64,000 nt of DNA from an uncultured Chlorobiota bacterium (lineage in GTDB: Bacteria; Bacteroidota; Ignavibacteria; UBA10030; UBA6906), in the NCBI GenBank assembly GCA_900696645.1, contig CAADGV010000021.1:1-64000 (forward strand), in the 5' to 3' direction. Position numbers and translations under genes: made by a program. Of this stretch, positions 34,959-44,920 are shown piece by piece. Below the pieces are notes generated by a model that was not told the origin of the DNA, did not search any database, and saw only the letters and a program-made list of their open reading frames with translations. Within the stretch, counting starts at the first letter, position 1. Each line of letters begins with the position of its first letter.

Positions 34959-36161
34959 ATGAAACGATTAAGCGTTGTTCTTCTTCTTTCTATTATGATC
35001 AATGTCTCGCACGCGCAGCTTGCGATCCGCGGTGAAACCGTCTATACAATGGCAGGCAAGCCGCTCAGGAATGCCGTTATACTTGTCAAAGGCGGGAAGA
35101 TTGAGCAAGTTCTCGAAGGCGCAATGGTCAAGCTTCCCGAAGGCTACAAGGTGATGGAAGCGAAGGTTGTAACGCCGGGACTTGTTGATGCGCATACGGT
35201 TGTGGGATTGACGGGCATTTTCAATCAGAAGCACGATCAGATGCAACTCGAAACGTCGGAACCTGTTCAGCCGGAGCTGCGTGCGATTGATGCGTACAAT
35301 CCGCAGGAACAATTGATCGAGTTTGTGCGGAACCTCGGCGTGACCACAATGCATACGGGACACGCACCGGGCGCGCTCGCCAGCGGAACGACAATTGTGG
35401 TGAAGACTGTCGGCAACACGATTGAGAATGCACTGATGGATTCCGGTATGGTGGCGTTCACCTTTGGCGAGAGTGTTAGCAGCAATTTCAAATCGCCCGG
35501 TACAAGCGCCAAGCAGGTGGCGATGATGCGAAACGAATTTCTGAAAGCGCAGGATTATCTCAAGCGCTCAAGCTCCAGAGATCCGGAGAAGCGTCCAGCA
35601 CCGGATTTAAGAATGGAGATGCTGTCGAGAGTTCTCCTCAAGAAGACGAAGGTTCTCTTTACCGCGCACAAAGCCACGGATATCATGGCGGCGTTACGGT
35701 TACAGAAGGAATTCGGCTTTGCGATGGTGCTTGATGGCGCCGCCGAAGCATATCTTGTGGTTGATGAGATCAAGAAGTCGGGCGTTTCCGTGATTCTCCA
35801 TCCCACAATGATGCGCGCCTGGGGAGACACGCGCAACGTGTCGTTTGAGACGGCTGCAAAGTTGAAGGAAGCGGGTATTACCTTCGCTCTGCAAAGCGGA
35901 TTTGAAGGCTACGTCCCCAAGACGCGCATCGTGCTGTACGAGGCGGCTATTGCCGCGGCAAACGGGCTTTCGTTTGTCGATGCGCTTGCATCCATCACCA
36001 TCAACGCGGCGAAGATAATAGGCGTTGACAACCGTGTGGGCTCGATCGAGAAGGGAAAGGATGCCGACCTTGTTCTGTTCGACGGTGATCCGTTTGAGTA
36101 CACCACGCATGTCTGCGGCGTGGTTGTAAACGGTACTGTCGTGAGTGAAACCTGCAAGTAA
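34959..36161 (+). CDS. Exported amidohydrolase-like protein lacking metal ligands
   Basis: 400 aa from the ATG at 34959, two bases after the previous stop, with a signal peptide ending NVSHAQ. It is homologous to the preceding gene but the metal positions are lost: HxH has become DAHTVVG, the His pair of VLHHVSEAW is replaced by MVLDGAAEAY, and the HTDDG segment reads ALQSGFEG. The structural frame (SIEKGKDADLVLFDGDPF) remains. It is therefore probably a non-catalytic partner of the upstream enzyme, forming a heterodimer; a changed chemistry cannot be excluded. Confidence 0.82.
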   Translation: MKRLSVVLLLSIMINVSHAQLAIRGETVYTMAGKPLRNAVILVKGGKIEQVLEGAMVKLPEGYKVMEAKVVTPGLVDAHTVVGLTGIFNQKHDQMQLETSEPVQPELRAIDAYNPQEQLIEFVRNLGVTTMHTGHAPGALASGTTIVVKTVGNTIENALMDSGMVAFTFGESVSSNFKSPGTSAKQVAMMRNEFLKAQDYLKRSSSRDPEKRPAPDLRMEMLSRVLLKKTKVLFTAHKATDIMAALRLQKEFGFAMVLDGAAEAYLVVDEIKKSGVSVILHPTMMRAWGDTRNVSFETAAKLKEAGITFALQSGFEGYVPKTRIVLYEAAIAAANGLSFVDALASITINAAKIIGVDNRVGSIEKGKDADLVLFDGDPFEYTTHVCGVVVNGTVVSETCK

Positions 36162-36185
36162 CCAGCTACCACAAGAAAAAAGAGA

Positions 36186-36802
36186 ATGGGCAAGAAAGAT
36201 CCTCGTGTTGACATGTACTTTGCAAAGTCTGCCGGCTTTGCGAAGCCGGTTTTAGAACACATCCGCGCGCTCGTTCATAAAGCATGTCCCGACGTGCAAG
36301 AGACGATGAAGTGGAGTTTTCCTCACTTTGATTACAAGGGGACAATGTGCAGCATGGCCGGATTCAAGCAACACTGTTCATTCAGTTTCTGGAAGGCGTC
36401 GCTGATGAAGGACCCCGACAAGATACTCACCACCACCGGCGGCGAAGCGATGGGGCACTTCGGAAAGATCACACGCTTGAAGGATCTTCCCTCGAGCAAA
36501 ATCATGATCAAATACATCAAAGAAGCGGCAAAGCTCAATGTTGCGGGTGTTAAAGTCGTCAGGACAAAGGCCACACTGAAAAAACAGCCCAAACTCCACC
36601 CGATTTTCTTGCCGCTCTGAAGAAGAACAAAGCTGCGCTGGTGAGGTTTGAGCGTCTTCCGCCTTCACACAAAAGAGAATACGTTGAGCGGATCGTCGAA
36701 GCAAAACGGCCGGAAACACGGGCGAAGCGTATCACTACAGCGATCGAGTGGATTGCAAAGGGCAAGAGCCGCAACTGGAAGTACGAGAAGAAAAGGACTT
36801 GA
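36186..36802 (+). pseudogene. YdeI/OmpD-associated (DUF1801-containing) protein, frameshifted
   Basis: The first frame gives 144 aa (DUF1801-like: VDMYFAKSAGFAKPVLEHIR, WSFPHFDYKGTMCSMAGF) and stops at 36620 after an out-of-frame tail. From about 36600 a second frame continues the family's conserved C-terminus: DFLAALKKNKAALVRFERLP, HKREYVERIVEAK and AIEWIAKGKSRNWKYEKK, ending at 36802. One missing base near 36597-36602 explains both. It is either a recent inactivation or a sequence error. Function of the family is poorly known. Confidence 0.7.
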
Positions 36803-36847
36803 AGAAGAAACTTGCAGATAAAACCGAGTTGGCCCTGTTTGAGGTAA

Positions 36848-38002
36848 TCACACTCTCCCCGGCACGTGCATACCGGCGGCGCGGCAGAGTGTTTCGAGAA
36901 TGATTTCGGCATTATGCCTGAGACTGAACTCACGCTCCGCCTTTTTGCGGGCGTTGGCTCCGAACTTGCGACGCATCGCCGGGTTGCGAATCAGACGCAG
37001 CATCCGTTCAGCAAGCGCATCCTGATCCTCTCCCGGAATGAGGTAACCGGTATTTCCCTCCTCGATCATCTCATCGATACTGCCAAGTTCCGTCGCAACA
37101 ACGGGCAACTTCATCGCCATCGCTTCCATGATAGCAAGAGGGAAGAAATCGGCTCTCGTGGGAAGGACGAAGATGTCGGCCTGTTTGTACAGGTGCACAA
37201 GTTGCGGACTGTTGGGAAGAACGTTGGTATGCACAATCACGTTGGGCGGCATGTTTTCAACGACGCTGTTCGTGACAAGATGAAAGTCGCATCCTGCGAA
37301 CGGCTCCAACCGCGCAAGATTACACAGTAAATCGCCCCCTTTGCGCAAAAACTGGTTTCCGACAAACAAGATTCGTGTTCGCGTGGAGGTCGATACAGTA
37401 TCGTTCGTCCAGAGATCGAGGTCAACACCCGGCGCCAACACCCGAATCTTTGCCTCGTCAACACCATAATCTTCCATCAACGACTTCTTTACCCAGTTCG
37501 ACCAGGGGAGAAGGAACGTCGTATGTTGGTAGGTCTTTCGTGTCCGGCGGAATTTCAGTTCTTCGATGATGTTCATCCTGCCCGATGGGGGAACGCCGTA
37601 CCAGGCGTTGTGCTGCTCCATCAACCGCGGCGTCACATCCATCGCCATCACGCTCGACACGCGGCTGCGGAAGCCGTCGATGAACGACGCGGGAATGTGA
37701 TCGTTGAAATACGCTGCATCGAACCGCTTGCCGCTTTTCTCCTGCTGTATGATGCGCGACCGGGCGATCATTCCGCCGCGCAATGTCCAGTTCAGCGAAA
37801 TGGGTGGCACGCGGGCAAACAATTCCGGTGGCTCCGGCTCGATAGGAATCCACGTCGAGTCGACTTCGGAGTGTGCGGAAATAATCTTGCGGAGATTCTG
37901 TAACACCGTCGCCGTGCCGCCGAACCACATGCCGGTGAACAGGAGGCTCGGCTTTCGTCCTCTACTGTTGGCGGCGGCATTCTGTGCAGGAGTGTTCATC
38001 AT
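36848..38002 (-). CDS. GT4-type glycosyltransferase (last gene of polysaccharide operon)
   Basis: 384 aa, GT-B fold. The C-terminal nucleotide-sugar motif EAMAMKLPVVATELGSIDEM is the retaining GT4 E-x7-E region, and the N-terminus carries the acceptor-side SLLFTGMWFGGTATVLQNL. Acts in the cytosol on a growing lipid-linked glycan. Starts 1 bp after the stop of the upstream gene, so translation is coupled. Confidence 0.85.
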   Translation of the reverse strand: MMNTPAQNAAANSRGRKPSLLFTGMWFGGTATVLQNLRKIISAHSEVDSTWIPIEPEPPELFARVPPISLNWTLRGGMIARSRIIQQEKSGKRFDAAYFNDHIPASFIDGFRSRVSSVMAMDVTPRLMEQHNAWYGVPPSGRMNIIEELKFRRTRKTYQHTTFLLPWSNWVKKSLMEDYGVDEAKIRVLAPGVDLDLWTNDTVSTSTRTRILFVGNQFLRKGGDLLCNLARLEPFAGCDFHLVTNSVVENMPPNVIVHTNVLPNSPQLVHLYKQADIFVLPTRADFFPLAIMEAMAMKLPVVATELGSIDEMIEEGNTGYLIPGEDQDALAERMLRLIRNPAMRRKFGANARKKAEREFSLRHNAEIILETLCRAAGMHVPGRV

Positions 38003-38003
38003 G

Positions 38004-39167
38004 TTATGCAGATTTTATAGTGAGGACTTCGCTGAGTTCGCGGAGGCTTTCCGCATTCCAAAGTTCAACAAACTGGTATGCCGACTGCGCGAGTGACCGC
38101 GCAAACGTCGGATTTTGCGCGATTTTGACGACTGCATCGGCAAACTCGCGGGGAGACTCCCCGACCAGAAATGCCTTGCCCGCGCCCTCTTCCAATCCAC
38201 GAGAGCCGGCCGGCGACGCAACAACGGGTCTGCCGTAACCCAGCGCTTCGATGGTTTTGATGCAAAGACCCGTACTGAACTGAATCGGGTTGATGACAAC
38301 GTCGGCGTTCGTGTACAGCGGAACAAGATCATCAACAACGCCAAGTTTTATGCATTGCGGCGCTTCATCTATCATGTCGCAGATCTTCCCGGCTATGTGA
38401 AGCGTCGCATCGGGAAGTTGCTGCCTGACGAGCGGAAACACTTCCTTGATAAAGTGTTGAATGCCATGAATGTTCGTCCCCGCATCGGAGCCGATAAAGA
38501 GGAGTCTCGCTCCCGGCGGGTTGGGTTGGGGGAGCGAATGGAGCGGGGCAATGTGCCGGACGGTAATGACGCGTTTGTCCGTCAGCGTCGAGAAACACTC
38601 CTTCTCCTTGTCCTGAATGGCGATTGCGACATGGGCCCGGTTCAATGCTTTTGCCTCTTCCTTCGCGGTTGTGCAATACCAGCCGTACGATAGCCCTGCA
38701 TCCTTGTACAGCAGATGCCGCAACGTAAACACGTCGTGCGTATCGATAATTTTGAGGACGCCGTCGCCGAAGCATTCCAACGCCTTCGACCAGAAGATGT
38801 ATTCAACGATAACGACGTCGAATGATATTCTGCCGGCAAGTTCGTCGAGATAGACATCGAGAGTCTCATCGTAGCGGTAATCAACGGGGAGGATTTCCTT
38901 GAAGCCCCGATGGAAGAGAAACCGCAAGCGTCCGGCATACCGCTTCAGGCTACGCGGAGGGTACCGGTACGGCACGCAATGAAAGTTCTCTCCCCACCAC
39001 CCCGCCATTGCGTTTGCATCGGCTTTCCATGGCTCGGTGTTCACGCACAGGAAGTGCACGTCGTGTCCCATGTCGCGCAAGCTGGTCAGCAAGCGCTGAA
39101 TGCGTGTCCGGTTGCCCGCAATCTGCGGATGCGTCGGAATGGGTGATATGACGAGAATGCGTTTCAT
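38004..39167 (-). CDS. GT4-type glycosyltransferase
   Basis: 387 aa, GT-B fold. N-terminus MKRILVISPIPTHPQIAGNR and C-terminal IEALGYGRPVVASPAGSRGL place it in the GT4 family of retaining sugar transferases. Its start overlaps the previous gene's end by 4 bp (ATGA), a tight operon link. Confidence 0.85.
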   Translation of the reverse strand: MKRILVISPIPTHPQIAGNRTRIQRLLTSLRDMGHDVHFLCVNTEPWKADANAMAGWWGENFHCVPYRYPPRSLKRYAGRLRFLFHRGFKEILPVDYRYDETLDVYLDELAGRISFDVVIVEYIFWSKALECFGDGVLKIIDTHDVFTLRHLLYKDAGLSYGWYCTTAKEEAKALNRAHVAIAIQDKEKECFSTLTDKRVITVRHIAPLHSLPQPNPPGARLLFIGSDAGTNIHGIQHFIKEVFPLVRQQLPDATLHIAGKICDMIDEAPQCIKLGVVDDLVPLYTNADVVINPIQFSTGLCIKTIEALGYGRPVVASPAGSRGLEEGAGKAFLVGESPREFADAVVKIAQNPTFARSLAQSAYQFVELWNAESLRELSEVLTIKSA

Positions 39168-40327
39168 TTTCTGACTTTCAGACTTTCCAGCAAATCCAGA
39201 GTTTCGTCCACCATCTTCTCCTCTGAAAACTGCCGCGCCCGTTCGGCGGCCTGCACCGCATACTTTTCCATTTCGGCAGGATGTTCGAGCGCGCGGCAGA
39301 TTGCCTCTTCGAACTGCAGGCTATCTCCTGCGCGAAAGACGATCCCGTGAACCCCGTGTTCGACAATTTCCGTGATTCCGCTCGCATCGGAAGTGACAAC
39401 AGGCAGTCCGCATGCCATCGCTTCAAGCAACGAAAACGGGTGCCCCTCAAAGCGGGTCGGGAAGACGAACAGATCAGCGGCACGCATCAGCCGGGAAATA
39501 TCGTTGCGGTGACCCGTCAGCAATACCTTGTCACGAACACCTTCCGCTTGCAACGCTTGGATAAGGTTCTCGCGTTCCTCACCATCACCGGCCCAGACGA
39601 AGCATACGTCAGGGAACTTCCGTGCAATATTCTTGACAACCGGAACAAGAACATCATATCCCTTCTGTCGCGATAGGCGGCCTACCGTGAGAAGAAGTCG
39701 CGCTGAATCTTCAAGACCAAGTCCCGCACGAACTTCGGCGCGAAGCGCCAGCTTATCCTGACCCGCGCCTTGATCAGCAGCAGCGGGTCTTGTTCCGTTG
39801 TAAATACGGGAGATTTTCTCCTTCGGGAGATTGAAGGATTCACTGAGTAACATTCGATTGTTTTCAGAGACAGCAACACAATGCAAGAATCGGGAGAATG
39901 CCCACCGGTAACAACGACGCCGTAACCCTTCCACGTTGAGACGAATAGAGACAAGTTGGAAAGCCACCGCAGTCGGGATCCTGAACGTTCTGCACGCCAA
40001 CATGCTTCCCAATCCCCATTCCGGCCAAGGGAGAATGAGCTGTACAACATCCGGCCTCATCCGCATCAGCAGTATGAGTGTCCGAATGAAGTGTGCGCCA
40101 AGAATCCGTACAATCTGCAGCGTACGGACATACTTTTCTTCAATATCAAGCGGATGGTATCGTACACCTGAACGTGCGAAATCTTCTCTGAGCGAACGAG
40201 TCGCTTCGAGGAATGGAAACGCAGCGTGAACTTCCCATCCCTTCTTCGTTGCCGCCGCGGCAATAGTCAAGGCATATTCTTCATTACCGCCGCGTTGGGT
40301 AGAAGGAAGAATCTGCAGGAGTTTCAT
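39164..40327 (-). CDS. GT4-type glycosyltransferase
   Basis: About 387 aa from the ATG at 40327 (MKLLQILPSTQRGGNEEYAL), which matches the usual GT4 N-terminus; the frame extends to 40399 but those residues look non-native and overlap the deacetylase gene. The C-terminal domain holds LLTVGRLSRQKGYDVLV, FVWAGDGEERENL and LEAMACGLPVVTSDASGITE, complete for nucleotide-sugar binding. Confidence 0.87.
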   Translation of the reverse strand: MKLLQILPSTQRGGNEEYALTIAAAATKKGWEVHAAFPFLEATRSLREDFARSGVRYHPLDIEEKYVRTLQIVRILGAHFIRTLILLMRMRPDVVQLILPWPEWGLGSMLACRTFRIPTAVAFQLVSIRLNVEGLRRRCYRWAFSRFLHCVAVSENNRMLLSESFNLPKEKISRIYNGTRPAAADQGAGQDKLALRAEVRAGLGLEDSARLLLTVGRLSRQKGYDVLVPVVKNIARKFPDVCFVWAGDGEERENLIQALQAEGVRDKVLLTGHRNDISRLMRAADLFVFPTRFEGHPFSLLEAMACGLPVVTSDASGITEIVEHGVHGIVFRAGDSLQFEEAICRALEHPAEMEKYAVQAAERARQFSEEKMVDETLDLLESLKVRK

Positions 40328-40383
40328 CCGGCGTTCCGTTGATCTGAAAACATCGCCTGTCGGGTGCCCATCAATGAAACCCT

Positions 40384-41412
40384 CTACGTTCTCAACCATT
40401 GAAGCAGTTGCCGTTCGAACACTCTTCCGTTCATATCAAAAACTCCAAAGCGGGGGAGTTGAAAAGGATCGCTACCTTGTTGAATCGTTGAGTTCTCTAC
40501 TGTGCACGCGGCAGTAAAACCCGCCTGTTTCACCAACGAAACCGTTGTCTCATTGTACCGCCCGAACGGGTACGAGAAGCTGGTAATGCTCGTGCCCAAC
40601 AACCTTTCGATGCATTGCTTGCTCTCTTCAATCTCCTGCCGCTGAATATCTTCCGTGTGATGTGAAAGCATAGCATGGCTGACTGTGTGGGGGCCAACCT
40701 CCACCAATCCGCCCTGCGCCAGTGTCACCACCTCTTCACGCAAGAGGGAACGGTGAGTCGGACGGAGGTGGGAGTCTCTTCCCGTCCACGATACAATCGC
40801 GTCAAGCATCTTGCGACGGGAAGCATCCGGAAAAGGCCTAAGCCACTCCCACACAGAGTAGTAGAAGCTCAACCGCGGGCTTTTGGGTGCGCGAGCGCAA
40901 TCATTTCGATATTCATCTTCGGTATACGATGACGCTGCACTGAGATCCCAATTGCGGCTGTTGTCGCCAACGGTCAGACTTAACCGCGGGGGCAACGTAC
41001 CGGGCCGGAGCAATGCCTGATCAAGTTCATCCCACCAATACTCCTTCTCGGAGCCAAGATAGCCTGTGGTCACAAAAACCGTGGCGGGAACGTCGTACCG
41101 TTCCAGCAAAGGCTTGGCAGTGTAGAGATTGTTGGCATATCCGTCGTCGAACGTAACTGCGACTGTACGCGGAGGCACGTTGCCTTCGCGAACGGCAGCG
41201 GCCAGTTTCTGCAAACTCATTGGACGGGCATGCTTTCTCAAAACGTCAAGCTGCGCCGCAAAATTCTCCGGGCTCACGCACAAATACCAGGGGTCGACAT
41301 CCATTTCCGCAATGCGGTGGTACATGAGGATGATCCCTTTGTGTTGAACGGAGGTGATAATCCTGTTCAGCACTTCCCTTCCTTTATTAACATATCTCTG
41401 CAACATAGTCAT
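40384..41412 (-). CDS. Polysaccharide deacetylase (CE4-like)
   Basis: 342 aa NodB-type domain: GIILMYHRIAEMDVDPWY, AVTFDDGYANNLYTAKPLL with the catalytic/metal Asp pair, and EVGPHTVSHAMLSHH with the metal histidines. Removes N- or O-acetyl groups from sugars, presumably during assembly of this cluster's glycan. No signal peptide is seen, so it may act on lipid-linked intermediates inside the cell. Overlaps the GT2 gene by 4 bp. Confidence 0.85.
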   Translation of the reverse strand: MTMLQRYVNKGREVLNRIITSVQHKGIILMYHRIAEMDVDPWYLCVSPENFAAQLDVLRKHARPMSLQKLAAAVREGNVPPRTVAVTFDDGYANNLYTAKPLLERYDVPATVFVTTGYLGSEKEYWWDELDQALLRPGTLPPRLSLTVGDNSRNWDLSAASSYTEDEYRNDCARAPKSPRLSFYYSVWEWLRPFPDASRRKMLDAIVSWTGRDSHLRPTHRSLLREEVVTLAQGGLVEVGPHTVSHAMLSHHTEDIQRQEIEESKQCIERLLGTSITSFSYPFGRYNETTVSLVKQAGFTAACTVENSTIQQGSDPFQLPRFGVFDMNGRVFERQLLQWLRT

Positions 41413-42347
41413 TGCTTCGCCCCGATGAGCGAGCCGATAGCGTTCTTCCCTCGCCTCAGAGCCAGCACGATGCGCGAAGCTGTCGGATGGCGTGCATGCC
41501 AGAGCATCTTGAACTGCTGCTGCATCAAGAGGAAAATTTCATCGTTCTGAATGCCGTGCGTGATCATGTACGATTTCAGCCATTGCAAAAATTTTAAGCG
41601 GGTAACCGCCCATCCTTGAACACCGACCGCGGAACACATCGAAGCAGGGTGCTGCCGATACCGGTACCAGCTTGCGCTTGAAATGTATCCGGGATACCGC
41701 AGGCACAGTTTTGCGTGAAAAACCTGGTCTTCGTACATGCCGCTGAAGGCATCTTCATATCCGCCGACCGCATTCACAATATCGCGCCGGACCATGACAT
41801 CGGCAGTGAGAGCGGCATATTCGTCCTTCAGCCACATGAGCAGGATCGCAGGGGGCGTAAGCACGGTATCAAACGGTACGGTGAAGTTCTGGTACGTGTT
41901 CCGGTCGAGATCTTCCTTGTCTCCCGTCCAGCTGTGCCAGCGTTCTGTCCGCCCGCATGCGAACACGGCATCCGTGTGGGTTTCGAGAACGCGGGTTTGT
42001 TCTTCAAGCTTGTTCGCGTTCAACACATCGTCCGCGTCCAGAAATGCGATGTACTTACCACGGGCATTCTGAATGGCAAGATTCCGGGAAGCACTCATGC
42101 CGCGGTTGACGTGGTTCTGATGCTCGAAGTAAACGATCTTGTCCGGACAACGGTCGACAAACGATCGTGCAATGTGCGTGCTTTCGTCGGTCGAGCCGTC
42201 ATCGACCAGCAGTAGTTCCCAGTCGGTACATGTTTGATTCAGAACGCTGGTGATTGCTTCCTCGATGAACTTTCCGGCATTCAGAAAGATCATGATGACG
42301 GAAACCAGCGGTCCGCTCCCCTTCGTGTTTGAGTTGCCGGAACTCAT
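41409..42347 (-). CDS. GT2-family glycosyltransferase
   Basis: 312 aa, GT-A fold. VSVIMIFLNAGKFIEEAITS and WELLLVDDGSTDES form the nucleotide-binding start, KYIAFLDADDVL carries the metal-binding DxD, and FSGMYEDQVFHAKLCLRYPG the acceptor-side ED motif. Inverting sugar transfer from UDP- or GDP-sugar. Six base pairs after the upstream gene. Confidence 0.88.
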   Translation of the reverse strand: MSSGNSNTKGSGPLVSVIMIFLNAGKFIEEAITSVLNQTCTDWELLLVDDGSTDESTHIARSFVDRCPDKIVYFEHQNHVNRGMSASRNLAIQNARGKYIAFLDADDVLNANKLEEQTRVLETHTDAVFACGRTERWHSWTGDKEDLDRNTYQNFTVPFDTVLTPPAILLMWLKDEYAALTADVMVRRDIVNAVGGYEDAFSGMYEDQVFHAKLCLRYPGYISSASWYRYRQHPASMCSAVGVQGWAVTRLKFLQWLKSYMITHGIQNDEIFLLMQQQFKMLWHARHPTASRIVLALRRGKNAIGSLIGAKQ

Positions 42348-42353
42348 CTCCCC

Positions 42354-43682
42354 CTACATTTTGAAATTGGGATTAAATCCGGCATCCAGTATGCCTTTCA
42401 ATTTCTGCTCGAACGCTTCGAAGGAGTATATTCCTTCGATGTACTTCCGTGCTTCGGCGCCGCGTTCCTCCAGACGCTTTCTGTTGGAGAGCATATCCTC
42501 CAATGCCGACTGAAACTGTCCAAGCGTTGTCTCGTCCATTCCGTCTCCGAGATTGTCGCCCGTGTACGTTCCGAACTTGCTGACCAGATTATCGGGATCG
42601 ACGCTGCTGAGGATCGGCGTATGACACGACAGCGCTTCGAGGAAAGAACAGGGGAGCCCTTCGTGTATGCTCGTATTAACGAGGACCCAGGATTTAGTGA
42701 GAACCCGCTCCTTTTGTTCTCCCTGCACGAGTCCGAGGAACTTGAGATTTTCCACCGACCGGTATTTCTCGATAATAGGATTTATGATTTCCGGGTAGCT
42801 TGAGTTCCCGCAGACGAGAAATTCCACATGCTTGAATCTCTTCGCCAGCTCGAAGTAGATCCAGGGTCGCTTCACAGGATCAAGCCGGCCAAGCAAAGTA
42901 ACTGTCGGGCGATCTGCCTTCTTGAGTCTCTCCAGCGGCAGATAATGAATCGGATTGGGCAAAAAATGAGGATTGAACTCCCGCGGACCGTAAAGTCGTT
43001 GCCCCCGTGGCGTAAGGAAATGCGCGTTGGTGACAAACATAATCGGTCGGCCGGTGGCTTGACTATCCTTGTACACCTTGGCAAAGAATTGCCGCTCTTC
43101 TCTAGCATAGCCCAAGAGCTCGTCAATCGACGTCATATTATTTGCCGGAAGCTCCGTTTCAACTGTGGCAATCTTCTCCAATTCCGTTTCGCCCTTGGGA
43201 TCGCGGAGCCAAATCAGCAGCGGCGCTTTCGGCATTGCGTCGAGCGAGAATTCATAGCCGGGGTAAAGGTCGATGCTCAACAGGAAATCAAACTGTTTGT
43301 TTGCATCCCAGGAGTATTTGACATGATTCCTCGCATAGTGACTATGCAAATCGGGGATGGTGTACACGAGACTGTCGCCAACGGGAAACTTCCAACCCGG
43401 TAACCCGGAAAGCGTTCTGTTGAACAAGGCTGCAGAGCGGAAGGCTTTATTCTGCCTGTCGCCGTAATATTGTGTGATGACTTTCGCCGTCATGCCGAAT
43501 CCGCCGATGTCGCAAAGTTTGTCCTTGAGAAAACTCTCTGCAAAAAATTCTTCCGAAAGAAAGCCGAAGACCTTCTTCTTCTTGAAAAGACGTTTTACAG
43601 CAAATAAAGCCCAGAATACTGCCGGCAGAATCCGCAAGACGAGTTTCCCGGCAACCCGGTTTTTTATCTCAGATATATTCAT
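42354..43682 (-). CDS. GT-B glycosyltransferase (GT4-like)
   Basis: 442 aa. A basic N-terminal segment with one hydrophobic stretch (VLRILPAVFWALFAVKRLFK) may associate with the membrane. The C-terminal half is GT4-like: TVTLLGRLDPVKRPWIYFEL, EFLVCGNSSYPE and SFLEALSCHTPILSSVDPDN. The N-terminal half is divergent, so the donor is unknown. Confidence 0.8.
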   Translation of the reverse strand: MNISEIKNRVAGKLVLRILPAVFWALFAVKRLFKKKKVFGFLSEEFFAESFLKDKLCDIGGFGMTAKVITQYYGDRQNKAFRSAALFNRTLSGLPGWKFPVGDSLVYTIPDLHSHYARNHVKYSWDANKQFDFLLSIDLYPGYEFSLDAMPKAPLLIWLRDPKGETELEKIATVETELPANNMTSIDELLGYAREERQFFAKVYKDSQATGRPIMFVTNAHFLTPRGQRLYGPREFNPHFLPNPIHYLPLERLKKADRPTVTLLGRLDPVKRPWIYFELAKRFKHVEFLVCGNSSYPEIINPIIEKYRSVENLKFLGLVQGEQKERVLTKSWVLVNTSIHEGLPCSFLEALSCHTPILSSVDPDNLVSKFGTYTGDNLGDGMDETTLGQFQSALEDMLSNRKRLEERGAEARKYIEGIYSFEAFEQKLKGILDAGFNPNFKM

Positions 43683-43732
43683 TCATGTTCCCCTGTGTAC
43701 ATTACGTTGGCCGGTCTGTTTTCAGTTGTTGT

Positions 43733-44914
43733 TCACAGCCCGTCGCTCAGGTGCAGAACCCCCAGCCCCGAGCGAATGTTATGTTCCAAATTGAAATGTT
43801 GTTTTACAAAACCCCGCCCATTGACGGAGATTTCGTGTTTCTTCTCATCACAAAGATCGAGAACTTTCTGCAGTCCGGCAGTGACACCCGCCTCGCTTCT
43901 CTCGACAAGAAAGCCGTTGTGCCCGTCCCGAATCACCTCAGTCGTTCCGCCGCTATTTGTTGCTATGCAGATCAATCCGGTTGACATTGCCTCAAGGCAA
44001 GCCAACGGAAGCCCTTCGGAGTCGCTCGGCAGAACGTAGATATCGCTCATCTGCAGCAGATGCGCAATGTCGTTGCGAAACCCCAGAAAAATTATCCTGT
44101 CCCGAATTGCCTTTTCGAACGACCCGGCCATTTCCGCCAGCGGCTCGTATTCCGAGCCCGTTCCGGCAATCACGAGACGCAGGTCGTGACGCAATTCGCT
44201 CACTGCAGCGAACGCCTTGAGCAGCCGTTCAACGCGCTTAACGGGGCACAACATCGCGGTGCTGATGATTACCGTATCCGAATCCGGAATTCCCAACTCC
44301 CCTCGAAGCCTCACGCGATTCTCCCGCGAAGGGCTATAGAGGGAGATGTTGACACCGTGATACACAACCTTCACCTTGCGAGACGGAAAACGATGAAGAT
44401 CGATAAGCGCATCTCGTGCCGCGGTCGAAACAGCAATTGTCTTTCTGCAAAAATAGCCGAGCAACGTGAGAAGCATCCTCCGGAATTTCCAATCCGGTAC
44501 AAGCCCGAAGCGCTTCCTGCCCGGGTGTTCCGGATACGGCGGCGGGCAATCGTGTACGATTGTGTATGCGTTTCCGCGGGTTGCAATAAACGCCGCAAGA
44601 ATCTCGGGAAGGGTGAAACTGCGGAGAAAGTACTGGTTAAAGACAACACTATCCGCCTTCATCGAAACGAGAAACTGATGATACGTATGCAGTCTCGTAA
44701 GAAAACTCTCATATTCGCGGAACTCGGGCAACGGCACAACATCAACCGGGAGGTTGTTCTTCTTCAGGTACGGACTGAACACATCCTTTCTGACACCAAG
44801 TGTAACGGAATACTTGTCGTGATTGATGAAGCCAAAGTAGTCAACCAGAAAATGTTCTCCTCCGGCAAACGCGTCGGTAATCACGAGGAAGAGGTATCTT
44901 TTCTTTCGTTCCAC
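43733..44914 (-). CDS. GT4-type glycosyltransferase
   Basis: 393 aa, GT-B fold. IISTAMLCPVKRVERLLKAF, LRLVIAGTGSEYEPL and LEAMSTGLICIATNSGGTTE give a full GT4 donor domain. Fifty base pairs separate it from the next gene downstream, the widest gap but one within this operon. Confidence 0.87.
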   Translation of the reverse strand: MERKKRYLFLVITDAFAGGEHFLVDYFGFINHDKYSVTLGVRKDVFSPYLKKNNLPVDVVPLPEFREYESFLTRLHTYHQFLVSMKADSVVFNQYFLRSFTLPEILAAFIATRGNAYTIVHDCPPPYPEHPGRKRFGLVPDWKFRRMLLTLLGYFCRKTIAVSTAARDALIDLHRFPSRKVKVVYHGVNISLYSPSRENRVRLRGELGIPDSDTVIISTAMLCPVKRVERLLKAFAAVSELRHDLRLVIAGTGSEYEPLAEMAGSFEKAIRDRIIFLGFRNDIAHLLQMSDIYVLPSDSEGLPLACLEAMSTGLICIATNSGGTTEVIRDGHNGFLVERSEAGVTAGLQKVLDLCDEKKHEISVNGRGFVKQHFNLEHNIRSGLGVLHLSDGL

Positions 44915-44920
44915 TTGTAT

